The notes under the pieces are model-generated. The model was not told where the DNA came from. It ran no database searches and saw nothing but the letters and a program-made list of their open reading frames with translations. From Gymnopus androsaceus JB14 (Eukaryota > Basidiomycota > Agaricomycetes > Agaricales > Omphalotaceae): 64,000 nucleotides of DNA. Where the stretch lies: NCBI GenBank assembly GCA_009733575.1, contig ML769561.1, positions 62,001 through 126,000 of the forward strand. Reading direction: 5' to 3'. Positions 45,901 through 57,029 of the stretch are shown here, one piece after another. Both the position numbers and the translations under genes were made by a program. Each line of letters opens with the position of its first letter. Position 1 is the stretch's first letter.

Positions 45901-47421
45901 GATTGGAGCTGATCTACATATCGTAGGAACGATATCTGCCTTTCTCCTCTGAACTATCGTCCTCTTCCGGATCAGTCACAAATACTGGTGCGAATCCTAA
46001 CGACAACCTATCAGTCCTATCAACCCCAATAATCCAATTCGCCGTCCGCTGTGTCCCTCTTCCTTCGAGCATACGTGACTTTCTAGCGAGGGCTCGAAGA
46101 AGAGGCGTTCTGGGACGGTTGACGAAGGTTGGCTTCGGGTTCGCGACAACGCCAACGTCTATCGGCGTCAATGAGGGGCGGGTCGGAACAATACACTGCA
46201 GAGGAGAATGAACTTGAGGAGGGGCAGGAGTCGAAAGAAGAACGTACATTCTGGCGTGAATTCGAGGAAGTCTGTCGGAAGGCTTCCTCGGATAAGGATA
46301 ATAGGGACAAGGAAGATGCGTCCTTGTGGCTTTCCCTTTGTCAACGAAATCGGGCGTGGGCTTTCGGTCCGCAGGCGCATGAGAGTGGTACCAGGTGGAA
46401 CACAGAAGCGGATTCCGACAATGGCAACGATGTCTAGGGACGCAGATGCAGACGCAGAGGGAGATACGGACGCAGAAGGAGATGCAGACGCCTACGGAGC
46501 GGGGTGTATTCTCGTCGATGCGAGGAATTACGCTTCCAACTCCCTTCTACAGGACACGGACCTAGACCTAGACTATGACTTTACCTCGCACATTGAAACA
46601 GGCTTCCAGCTCGCCACGAGACAAGGGCCTCTATGTGCTGAGCCTGTGGAAGGTTTGGTGTATTTCGTTGAGAGGGTTGAGGTCGATTGGAGGAGGTTGA
46701 AGGGGAGATAGGTAAGTATCATATGATCTTTTGTTTTTCTTTTCATGGGGTTCCGAGTTAACTAACGTTTGTCCCTTCCTCCCTTCCACCCACACAGAAC
46801 AAAACCGCCTCGCACAAACCACCGGGTCCCTCACTTCCTCCATACGCGATGCATGCAAGAGCGCATTGCTAGAGTGGAGTCCAAGGCTGATGCTGGCGAT
46901 GTATAGTTGCGATATCCAGTGTAGTAGTAAGTTTTTTGGGTGGCTTCGGATTTTCGTGTACTAATCTCATTTCACTTCCCTCCAGCCGACGTCCTTGGTA
47001 AAGTCTACGCTGTAGTCTCCAAACGCAAAGGCCGGATCGTGGCCGAAGAAATGAAAGAAGGCACCTCCTTCTTCACCATCACCGCTCGTTTACCTGTCGT
47101 AGAAAGCTTTGGGTTTGCAGATGATATTCGGAAACGGACGAGTGGGGCTGCCAGTCCGATGTTGGTGTTCAGTGGGTGAGTTAAAAAGTCCTTCACGCCT
47201 TGTATGTTTATCGTTAACCAAATCGTTTTAGCTACGACCTCCTCCCCCTCTCACCGTTCTGGGTCCCTACGACCGAAGAGGAGCTCGAAGACCTCGGCAC
47301 AACAGCGGACAAGGTGAATATCGCAAAGGTCTACATGGACACTGTCAGAGAGCGCAAAGGGATGTTTGTGGATAGGAAAATTGTAGAGCATGCGGAGAAG
47401 CAGAGGACTTTGAAGAAGTAG
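42928..47421 (+). CDS. RIA1: EFL1/RIA1-like GTPase, cytoplasmic 60S ribosome maturation factor
   Basis: EF-2-like GTPase that, with SBDS/Sdo1, releases Tif6/eIF6 from pre-60S subunits. G1 is [10 protein letters not shown]. Switch I is followed by [19 protein letters not shown]3 [13 protein letters not shown]4 NKMDR and G5 [10 protein letters not shown] long acidic insert ([13 protein letters not shown] region) and a second lysine-rich one are typical of EFL1 rather than EF-2. The later domains read EADPCVDV-like [39 protein letters not shown], and end [39 protein letters not shown] at 47419. The start may be 42928 or the Met at 42991, which fits the family better. Introns lie near 43989, 45320, 45581, 45874, 46711, 46928 and 47176. 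Three apparent frame changes occur between 45950 and 46440. Confidence 0.85.
42953..43020 (+). repeat. diverged ~48-bp tandem duplication in the EFL1 leader codons
   Basis: TCAGAACCCTCAAAGACAAC (42955 on) recurs as TCAGAACTCCCAAAGACAGC (43003 on). It encodes SQNPQRQP and SQNSQRQ-like text (PQNSQRQH). The second copy lies after the internal Met at 42991, the likely original start. Confidence 0.6.
43028..43141 (+). repeat. tandem duplication of the P-loop coding segment; second copy has the form of a 51-nt intron
   Basis: The first copy, 43028-43090, runs from GTAATCTAACG to GATTCGTTACTAG and encodes [20 protein letters not shown]. The second, 43091-43141, runs from GTAATCCAACG to GATTCATTATTAG, with two small deletions (3 and 9 nt) and several third-position changes. 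It begins GT, ends AG, holds an ATTAAT-like branch site and is 51 nt long. Removing it gives the family sequence [17 protein letters not shown] exactly. Kept, it adds 17 in-frame residues with a second DHGKTT. Confidence 0.75.
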
Positions 47422-47694
47422 GAGGGTGGGGAAGAGTATAAACAGGGTTGATAATTTGTTTCGTTAGTTGAGTCTGAGTTGATTAAAATGGTATGGACTC
47501 TACTCATCCTCTCCCTAAAATTCAAATTCATATACGTGTAGACATGCCTTGCAACTGCTCTTGAAAGGCTTCAGCCAGAATTTTTACCTTCGAGACTTTT
47601 GGAGAAGCGGGAAAGAATATGAATATCAAATTTGCGCTCGTGGTATATGACTCATCAACCTTGTTTTTGTCAACTCTTGTTTTTGTCTCTCATC
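47422..47694. other. short intergenic spacer
   Basis: No gene is seen between EFL1 and the F-box gene. Confidence 0.5.
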
Positions 47695-48874
47695 ATGGGT
47701 CAGTACTGGAAACTTCTCAGCATCGACAAAAAGAGTTCGTCAGGCCGCTTGGGGAAAATGGGTGAATTCTTTTGGAGCAAGAGGATGGAGTATATCATAG
47801 ACCTCCTCACCATCCCCATCGTTCCACCTTCTTACTCGAATCTGAAGATTATTTCGGAAGAACGGAAAGATAAATTACACAAAGAATATAAGCAAGTATA
47901 TTATTCTTTCGTTCGAATCATAAAGCTAATATGTCTTTAGAACCGCAGTGGCCACTCTTTTGACACTGCCGGTTGAACTCCTGCTCATCATCGCGGAAAA
48001 CTTGTTGGACTCATATATCGATGTGCTCTGCCTTGCGCTCACATGCGTCAAGATGTGGGAGGCAACCACCAAAATCCGATATCAATCTCTCTCTGCTAAA
48101 ATTCAAGGCAGGAGCTGGGCCGGGAGTCGCATGATCTGTCTAGGTGACTGTGCACGCAGGCTGCCAATCGTGCTTACCGCGGAGGAGAGGGAGGAGCTTC
48201 AAAAAATATCAGGAACTAAAGATTTGAGGCATGCAGCGTCAGCCAAGACTCAGTCAAAACATGATATGTACCTGCTCAATTCCGCCACGAAGTCCTTCCG
48301 GGAGTACCCAGAAGATCTATCCATATTCGACGACAACGACAAACGTTCCAAGCTCGCCTTTCGCGCCGAGTTTGACAGTCTGGCGCGCATCGAGGGAATA
48401 TTCCAATGGGTTTATCCCAACGAAAGTGAATTCACGTCGCAATGCGCTCCTTCCAAATCACTAGAAGCCCGCTGGATGATCCGCAACTTGAGCAAACGGG
48501 AGTTTCGTGTTAAAGTCGCAAGGAAACACGCCCCGTGGTCTTGTACAGGTTCTGTTCTCGCTTGTCTCCTGGTCTGACGAAGGTTCTTTCTGTATGCCTG
48601 AAGCCAATTTAGCTATTGGAGAGCTGATAAGCGGACGCTGGTCCGGGGACAGGATCGATGTTACACTATTGTCTGTTCATGAAAAGGAGCCTGGTAATGG
48701 ATCAGATTGGAAGATATAACGCTCAGAGTTGTGGATTTGTTGCGGAGAGTTGGTGCCCCACAGCGGATTTCTCAACCAGTTTCAAGTTGCAACTACTTGA
48801 GTGCCAGATTTACTACTTTGTTGCTATCGCAGGTCGAATACAACATATTCACAGTACGATATCGTCGATACTAG
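47695..48874 (+). CDS. MGQYW-type F-box-like protein
   Basis: Start MGQYWKLLSIDKKSSSGRLG, then KMGEFFW, is the hallmark N-terminus of a large Agaricomycete family. After an intron (about 47896-47940), TLPVELLLIIAENLLDSYID, VLCLALTCVKMWEATTKIRY and GRSWAGSRMICLGDCARRLP give the F-box-like helix and the SWAGSRIICLGD motif. The last third, RNLSKREF, SQGNTPRGLVQVLFSLVSWS, SGRWSGDRIDVTLL, reads in another frame because of one extra T (GAGTTTCG) near 48500. One missing G (TTGGAAGATATAAC) near 48713 gives the next shift, after which the frame closes with a TAG at 48872. The intron-exon 2 phase also needs one base. F-box proteins recruit substrates to SCF ligases; the target is unknown. Confidence 0.7.
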
Positions 48875-49241
48875 TACATGATACAGGTTCCTACCGGTAT
48901 ACCTACTGTATCCTGTTTATTTCGTTCACCTTAAGATCTATCCGGAGGAATTTTCAAAGTAAGTGCACGAATAAGATTTTGCTGGTTAGATGAGATGGAG
49001 AGTCTGACTCGAATGCTTCGTGTCTTTAGTTTCACCTTGAGTAGCGGAGGGTTTCTGTTGCGTTGTGAGACCTTTTGAATACGACTTGACTTGTCGGCGC
49101 ATAGCCAATTCAAAATTTGTGTTCAAAATTCTATGTATGAACGTTTATAGCAACAACATAAATAATTCTCCTAAGACTCTTGTAAGACTCATCGATGAAA
49201 TCACTCCGTCGGGCGAAATAAGTGGCGAAACATCTTATTAT
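48875..49241. other. intergenic, no gene seen
   Basis: CTAAGACTCTTGTAAGACTC at about 49173 matches the inverse of 59757-59778, so the outer edge of the large inverted duplication starts near 49170. Confidence 0.45.
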
Positions 49242-52010
49242 TTACTTAGTTAATTTCGGCCTTGATTTTTTGGACTCAACGGAGTGAATATAGCCTAGTG
49301 CATTGTAAACCATGTCCTTATATTGATGCTGGGAGAAATATTTCCAGTCTCCTAGCAGCCTTTGTTCTTCCGCCATCGCTCTAACCTTTGCTTGGCCTTC
49401 AGAGACAAGTCTCGTGGCGGTGGCATGAAGTTCTGCGTGGTCTATGACCAGAGGTTCTAGTGAACGTCTTCGGGTGGGGGCCGGAATACCACTGTTAGAA
49501 ATCCCATCTGCGTACTGAGAACGAATGAGATCAATCTAACGACGGAAAGGGGGAAAGAACAAACGTTGATCAATGCGGAAGCCATAGCTTGGTAGTAGCA
49601 GTCGACGTTATTAATGGTAGCCCAGAATATCAAGGGGATCTGGATTCATGCTTAGTAGTAGATACAGGTCGTGAAAGAGATAGACTGACGGTGGTCATGC
49701 TTTCAGCGTCGGTGAGGTATGAGATAACCTGGTTGGAGTCGTCAACGACTGCACTCCAGATAGCATCGAAAGCTCCAAGTTGGGTAGTCAATGTTGCTGT
49801 TGAGTTCTTGGTATTACCCAGTGTCGAGTCTGTCAGGGAGATAATCTGTAGGCTGTTTTGGAGATTGCTGATCTGCGCCTGGTCAGAAGCAATCTCGTTC
49901 TTGCTATCTAAATAAAAATATTAGATGTAGATCCTCAAGTTAAAAGGGACTGAAACCGTACCTTGCACTTGCTGTTTAAGAGAATCGTAAGCCGCAACTT
50001 CTCCTGCGACGGCAAGGACACCGGCACCCTGAGGGAACAGTTCAGAGAAAGATAAAATCGAGAAAATGTGACATGTAACTATACAATTATAAGGGGGGCA
50101 AACTCAGGGAACAAGAGAATGGCAAAGACGTCAAGGAATATAGTCGCGCCCAGAGCGACACCGACATCCGAAATCTCCTTTTGAAGTCTGCCATTTGTTC
50201 ATGTCAGCTTGTTGACTGTACGTTATTGAAAGACATTCTCATACCCATCAATTTTAGAATTCAAACTTGCGATATCCGCCATAAGCTGCTGAATTTGTGT
50301 ATTATCTTGCGCCTGCTGCTGCGACGCGAAATTTTGGAAAGTCGCAACAAAAGTCGTGATATTGCCCTGGAGCCAGGTAAAGGACTCTGCATTGGCTTGG
50401 GCAGAGGCCGCTAGAGATTGTGCTTCTGAGATGTACTGCTGAAGGACTTGCACCGAAATAGTGGGAGGAATGGGACCTGATAAGTTGGCAACAAATGGCA
50501 TGATTACTGTTGTGAACTCTGTACAGTACGCGACTGTGTTGGAAGCAGTCGTGCGAGATGCCCAAAGTATATTCGTCCATTGCTAGATGTATTATCAAAG
50601 TCAGGTTAATAAAATGAATGTGATCGGCACAGACTACAGTACCTGTTCAAATTCGTTCCACGTGGGTGAAAACTTTTGAGAATCCAAATTCTCACTGTCG
50701 ATGAACGACAGTTGCGCTCCTATGTACTGGAAGGATGCCTATTAAAGCAAATCAATATACTTGTCCATCGTAGATCCAACAAGCACATTCCTGTATAGCA
50801 AGAGAGTTTGCAGTGACATTCTGAATATCGGCCTGAATTGCCGTACTACCCTCTGCAGAATTTATTTGACTGCATTGAGCAGAGTAGGCAGTGGCCGCGT
50901 TGGCGTTCGTCACATTGCTAACAATCGGTGTGGCATCTTGGCGACGATGGACAAATTCGCCAGAGCGCCGAGTCTAATTCCAGCAGCGATCGCAGCCAAT
51001 GGTGTAGCAAAAAGGAGAGCGGAGAGGGCAAGCTTCATATTGGATCAGAAGGAAATTCTTTGACTTGCAGTGGTTCAATTCCATGGGTTAAATAGCGGAG
51101 CTCAAGCCACTGAGGATAGGTCTTGACGGTGGTAAGGATGGACAGTGGATGGAGTTCGTTGGAATTCGGGAACCTTTAGCAGCCGACTAAGGTACCAATG
51201 CTAATTTGATAATCGTCTGCAAAATTCTATTCGTGCAGCATTCCGGGTGTTGAGCCTGTTCGAATTATGTTCTAAAAGGTACAGCGTTCGAAAAACTACC
51301 GCATGTGCATGCCCCAGTCATTTCTTTTCTGACAGGACATCCTGGGACATCCGGTCAATCAACTTGTCTTGAAGAGAATCTGGTTCACATACTTGTCTTC
51401 GTATGCGGCAGCGAAATGCCAGGAGATCCCAGGTGCTCTACGTTCTCTTTGCTAGAACTTGACTATCACCGTATTAGGGACGTTTTGAGATCTTTCTAAG
51501 AAAACATTCCGGAAAAGTATTTCCCGTCTGCTAAAGCCACCGGATTTGGTTGGGATGTTGAACACACCGTTCGACTGCAAGAACTCGTTTCCGCCATCAA
51601 GCCCGTTGATCTTCATTTGATCCGTGATCCGTGCTTTTTTACAGTTCCCGCCTCAAGTTGTTCTCAATTGCAAGCTTGTTTTTTTGGACAGGCAGCTTGA
51701 AGTCCAGGACACTTTTCCTTGGCAAACTATGCTACCTTCGGGGCCGCTGGGGTCTAGATCCTTGGTTTCTACATTCAAAACTTGTCAATCGGGTCGCCAA
51801 TCGAGTATACCCATTGACTAGCGGTGTAGGCTCAGGACGTTTAGGCCCGAATTGTGAGTCCGATGCTCTCTCTGCGATTAATGCCGTGTCTTATACCTAA
51901 AACTGGCGTTCCTGTATAGGGATCAGACGCTGCTACCATGCTGAACCGCAGATCTGACTCAAGCCAAGCTCTGCCAAGCTGCGTATCGTGCCGAGGATAC
52001 TCGCTGGATC
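49170..52010 (+). repeat. left arm of a ~2.8-kb inverted duplication
   Basis: It contains the HBL-like gene copy A and ~950 bp of its 5' flank. The flank (for example GGTCGCCAATCGAGTATACC, CTGGCGTTCCTGTATAGGGA, TGCGTATCGTGCC) recurs inverted at 57030-57970. Arms differ by many substitutions and indels, so the duplication is not recent. Confidence 0.8.
49242..51038 (-). CDS. secreted ClyA/HBL-like helical protein, copy A
   Basis: The signal peptide starts MKLALSALLFATPLAA at 51038. After a short variable part come long Gln/Ala-rich helices (SVQVLQQYISEAQSLAASAQ; NFASQQQAQDNTQIQQLMAD), a hydrophobic Ala/Gly-rich hairpin coded near 49990-50160, then further helices (about 49700-49910) and a C-terminal tail ending at 49242. 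Two helical bundles around one hydrophobic hairpin is the plan of ClyA/HBL-type helical pore formers. I infer that fold from layout only; function is unproven. At least six introns of 45-60 nt are used. One base is lost (GG for GGG) near 50972 in the first exon relative to copy B, otherwise this copy reads well. It is divergent from copy B by inverted duplication. Confidence 0.6.
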
Positions 52011-53024
52011 GCTCATCTCATTTGAGATCCGTTCTCAATGATGCGTGGGACTTCCTAGCTATAGCCTCCAGTTCCTTCTAGCCTCAAGGCCGTTTAACTC
52101 ATGATGGAGAAAAGCAGATTCAGAATGAGCATCGTCACGGTTGAAACTTCTACTAGCAAGTCCTTCTCCCGCAACAATAGCTCACTTTGACAATGAGCTA
52201 TCTCTTCAAGAATATAGCCTGCAGTTCTTGCACCTCATTGAACTGCATGGCTATCTCCGACCCTTTCTCCGTATTTTGAATAATCTGATTCACGGATGAC
52301 TCATCGCCACTCCACATAGATGCGGTATCTGAGAGCCCTGTCTCAAGTTCTCCTTGTATCTGGGGAAATATCGGCTTTACTACAGGATTGAGCTGTGATA
52401 TCCGTAATGTATAGTTATACACGTCGGAGCACGTCTCATTCTCTCATACTTATTTCTTCTGCGGGAGTCGGAGATTCGATTCATTGCGTTAATCCTGATG
52501 TTGAGTGAGTCGGATGAGCTAGAGAGCGTGCTGAAGAGACGGCTTTGGAGGCGCTCGCGTCTAGAATCGAATGGCGGCCCGGTACGGCGTGTGGGACTGG
52601 CTCGAGTCTACAGTCATCATCACTTCGACGAGTAGGAGCTTTTAACTGGTAGTTATGTTACTAGGTGAGCGACTTGCGCAATGAATTAGCCCCAATTAAC
52701 TGTAGAGCTCAGACCCACGGACTTCCAAGCCACATGGTCCAAGGAACCGAATTGCCCATTAATGAGCCCTTGAACCACTGTTCAGATTACATTGAGGGCA
52801 GCTATATCCCACTACTATGCAATGTGCTACTTGGGTACTTCGTGTCGTGATGGCATGTTGGCGGGCAGAACGAAATATAAGCAATGGATGACGAAAAAGC
52901 AACGCGCGCGGTACCATGTTTGTCTATGTTGTGTGATTATGGCTCCATTTGACGAATTCAAGACCCATATAGTAAGGTGATGAGGTAGCTTTTAAGGTCG
53001 CTCTTATCCATAGCTTGGGCAGTA
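52011..53024. other. intergenic; possible gene fragment at 52198-52422 (minus)
   Basis: A 74-codon minus-strand frame (YTLRISQLNPVVKPIFPQIQ; ENEVQELQ-like FNEVQELQAIFLKR) has a helical, protein-like composition but no start context or family. It may be a relic of the neighbouring helical gene family. Nothing else is seen before the permease start. Confidence 0.3.
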
Positions 53025-55120
53025 ATGATGCAAACCGACGCTAAAGGTGCGGAGCTCTCATTCGTCGATTACGTTGTCAAGATCGATGGTGAACTCGAAT
53101 TCGTCCATGAACTTGGAGGGAACGAATCCGAGCCATCATACCAGGAAGCATCCGGAGCTCCCGTAGAAAACGTCTCACCTCTCGGATTGGAAGTCACATC
53201 ATTCACCACGATTTTCTTGAACATCGGACAGATGATAGGAACTGGAATTTTCTCAACACGTAAGTGAGCCTCTTGCCCAAGTAATGATTTGAGAGCATAG
53301 TTTTCGATGTTTTATTATTATAGCTGCAAGTATCCTGCAAGGTGTAGGCTCAGTCGGTCTGAGTCTGATATACTGGGTGTTGGGATTCGTCATTGGTGTC
53401 GCTCAGTTGGGCATCTACCTAGAGCTGGCCAGTTACTTTCCTAACCGCTCTGGTGCTGAGGTTGTCTACCTGGAGCAAGCTTATCCTCGACCAAAGTATC
53501 TGTTTCCAACTGCTTTCGCAGTGCAATCTGTCCTTTTGTCTTTCAGCAGTAGCAATGCTATCGGTAAATGGATGGATATATATTGAGAGAACATTTGCTT
53601 ACACCCGTGTATAGTCATGGCAGAGTATCTGTTTGCAACTGCTGGACGTAGTGCAACAGATTGGGAACTCAAGGGAGTTGCTGTTGCTTGTATGACGTTG
53701 GTTACCCTTTGTAAGCTCCTTTCCTATACTCCAACCCTTCGACGATTAACAAATTGTTAGTGGTGATATTCAGCACGAAGATTTCACTTAGAATATCTGA
53801 CGCTGTTGGAATTATAAAGATCACAACACTTATATTGTCAGTAGCATCCTCCTCAACCATCACCTCCGAGAGATTGACATTGATTGTAGCATTGCCATTA
53901 CGGGCTTCGTTGTTCTCGGTGGCCATACCAGAGTCGCTGATCCCACAGAGAACTTCCGGAATGCGTTTGCAGGCACTACACCAGCGAATGGATATGGCTT
54001 ATCCAATGCTCTTGTCAAGGTTAACTTTGCGTATACCGGATATCTGAACGCGTTCAATGTGATTAACGAAGTCAAAGTCTGTCTACTCGTACTATTCATG
54101 GTGCGCACTATTTAATGGCCCTTCTTGCTAGAAACCCATCAAGACTCTGAAGCGGACTGCACCAGCATCCCTTCTCGTAGTGGCCATTCTTTACCTGCTA
54201 TGCAACATAGCGTACTTTGCAGCGGGTAAGCGAGCACATTCAACTCTTTAAAATATTGGATAACTAAAGACGACCACAGTCCCAAAAGCCGCACTCAAAA
54301 CCTCCACCCAACTTGCCGCTTCCCTCTTCTTTTCCGCAGTGTTTGGCTCCGCTCATGCGCCGAGAGCCCTAAACTTTCTTATTGCGCTATCTGCATTTGG
54401 CAACATCACTTCGGTAATTATTGGCTCTTCTCGTGTCATCCGGGAATGCGGTCGTCAAGGTGTCCTACCCTATCCCAGCATGTGGGCTTCCACTCGTCCA
54501 TTCGGCACACCTCTAGCCCCCTATGCGTTGAAATGGAGTCTGACTATCCTGATGATTCTGGCTCCTCCTGCGGGAGATGCATTTAATTTCATCGTGGATC
54601 TACAGTCTTACCCGGCGAATGTCTTCTTGTTTACAACGACATTTGGCCTCCTACTCATCCGTCGCAGACGTGCTCGGTTGGGGTTTCCTCGTGCCGAGTT
54701 CAGAGTTTGGGATATTGCTATCTATTTCTCTCTCGCTGTTAACGTGTTTCTACTCGTTATGCCATGGTATCCTCCACCGGGTGGTAGAGATGGCGGAGAC
54801 GTCAGCTTCTGGTATGCGACATACTGTGTAACTGGTCTGGGAATGTAAGTTTATCCCTAAAGTTCCTGCCCAACAGGAAATTGCTAACAGTGATTCCCTG
54901 CAGTCTTGCTCTCTGCATTTTATATCATGCCTTCTGGATCTACGTCCTCCCCCATTTTGGCCGCTATCGCATTCGTCAAGAGCTGGTGCAGCTGGGAGAT
55001 GATCATGCGAAAGTACACTGTTTGGTCAAAGTCCCAACGGCTGAGCTGCAGGAGTGGGATACACAGCACGATGCCCTTGGCCAGCGGATAGCCGCGTCGA
55101 CTGAAAATGAGTCGTTGTAG
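53025..55120 (+). CDS. APC-family amino-acid permease, MUP1 (methionine) type
   Basis: The N-terminal cytosolic part is followed by TM1 with SFTTIFLNIGQMIGTGIFST. Later helices read VGLSLIYWVLGFVIGVAQLG, YLELASYFPNRSGAEVVYLE (the family's SGAEVVYLEQAY), FATAGRSATDWELKGVAVAC, AITGFVVLGGHTRVADPTEN, FRNAFAGTTPANGYGLSNAL, FAYTGYLNAFNVINEVK and ALSAFGNITSVIIGSSRVIR. The tail ends at 55120. GxGIF and YLExAxP-like signatures fit the MUP1/LAT group of fungal high-affinity methionine permeases in the plasma membrane. Introns of 45-60 nt (for example 53838-53890) join in phase, and I see no frame break. It lies alone between the arms of the inverted duplication. Confidence 0.85.
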
Positions 55121-55890
55121 AGAAGCTTCGGATGGTCATACTACCTTTGAAAAGTGGGAAGTGGAACTTCGATGCAGCATTATTTTCGAAGCGTATGAAT
55201 CATATCACCTTAAATGAGATATAGGCTATAACAGAGCATAAACAATGAGTAAATGGAAAGATTTTTTCTTCACCACTTTCATCATCTCTTCCAGGACTGA
55301 ATTTTTGCTAGCGATTAGACTCTGTAAGTGGATGATAGTTAAAACCTTCAAGTTTTTGAGTCTCAGAGTTCGGCGTACTCAGCAACGTAACAAGTATCGA
55401 TGTCCAAGATATTTATTGTAATCACCACAATAAAGCATCCGAAACCCATTATCACCGTCTAATGAAGCATTCGAAGATCTAATTCGTGAAGTACCCGGTG
55501 CAGATCTCTAGAATAGAAATTGACGGTGGAGTGTTCTCCTGTTCTCAATACACGATCCATTGGTTCAACCTTGGTCTCGAATTTTGCCAAAAGCTCAGGA
55601 GAATATCGTTCACATAGCTGGATTTTTGAATCGTCTCCGCTCCTTACACTCCCTTAATTGCAGAGATTTCTTCCTATATCATTATTAATCGAAATTTCCG
55701 TCGTTTAGATGATCTTTACGGATCGCTCAGGGTCTCTAAAGTGCTCTATTCTACCTCAAATCTCATCCCCGTCTCCATTTCCGACAACAGTAACATCCCC
55801 TCCTACAGAGCATTATAATTTCAAGCCCTCGGTAGATCGGGGGCACTAGCAGCAACACCAGATGCATACTAACAATGAGTCCCGTGAGAT
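55121..55890. other. intergenic, no gene seen
   Basis: No conserved frame is seen between the permease and the third helical paralogue. Confidence 0.45.
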
Positions 55891-56931
55891 CTAATGTACA
55901 GGGAGATGGCAGAAGAACGAGGGACAAACATTATTCATCGCAGTAGCCATGACTTGGTAGTAACAATTGATATTATTCATGGTCAACCAGAAAATGAACG
56001 GCTCCTGTTTCGATATCATAATTAGCTTAAATACATATGTAGCAGTTTGGGTTGAACAAACTGTTATGTCCTCATCTTGGAAGAAATCGATAACCATGTC
56101 TGAATCCTCAATCACAGCGCTCCAGATAGAGTTGAAGGTGTCCATCTCATCTATGACGTTTCCAGGCATTGTTTGTCTGGTTCGAATACGTGAGGATTAC
56201 ATTAGTGTCTTGAAACAACCAATTCAATGAAATGTTTACCTCTCCTCGATCTCAACGTCCTCGCTATCAACTTCACTCACTGCACGGCGTTGATAACTGG
56301 CAAGAAAGGTGTTGATATTTGCTTGAAGGGTTGTGATCTCATTTTCTATAGTCTGAGCAGACTGCGCCAGAGACTGAGCCTCTGCGATATACTCCTCGAG
56401 AACCGATACCGATATATTAGCAGGAATAGGGCTTAATGTATTTTCCATGAATGGCATTGTCACCGAAGTGAACTCTGTGCAATATGCGGCGATGTTAAGG
56501 GCTGTCGTGCGAGACGACCAAATGATATTGGCAAAATCCTACATGCTGATCAGTCCAGCTTAAATCATAATGGGAAAAGTAGTGTATCATTACCTGTTCA
56601 AAGGCATACCACCCAGATGCAAATCCGGGGAGGATCCCAAAACCGTTCAAGGCTATGAATGATTGCTTTGAAGAAACATCCATAAGTAATATTGTTGAAT
56701 CCACACAGACAGTTGTTTACTTACATCTATCTGCACAATATTGGCAACAATATTGCTGATATCAACTTGGATTGCGACACTTCCCTCAGCAGAGTTGAGC
56801 GTGCCACACTCCACAGAGTTCGTGTCTCTGCGATGACGAGCATCTTCTGCAGTAACAGGATGTCCGGACGCCGGAGTCCCGGAAGCAATGGAGGATAGAG
56901 CGAGAATGAGTGCGAAAAGGCCAAGCTTCAT
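55891..56931 (-). CDS. shortened paralogue of the helical HBL-like family, copy C
   Basis: Signal peptide MKLGLFALILALSSIASG is followed by TNSVECGTLNSAEGSVAIQV (compare the CSQINSAEGSAAIQ of copy B), ALNGFGILPGFASGWYAFEQ, DFANIIWSSRTTALNIAAYC and VLEEYIAEAQSLAQSAQTIE. The last part, FNSIWSAVIEDSDMVIDFFQ, corresponds to the C-terminal helices of copies A and B. The hydrophobic hairpin and the helix after it, present in A and B between these parts, are missing. It is either a degenerate gene or a variant that cannot insert in membranes. It lies inside the spacer of the inverted duplication. Confidence 0.55.
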
Positions 56932-57029
56932 GTCGTTGCTTCTGGCTTTCAATGTTCAAATCCCAGGTTAAATAAAAGATGGCAGAGGTCGATTTGGACT
57001 CAGAACGGGTCTCAAATGCCAGGATGAAC

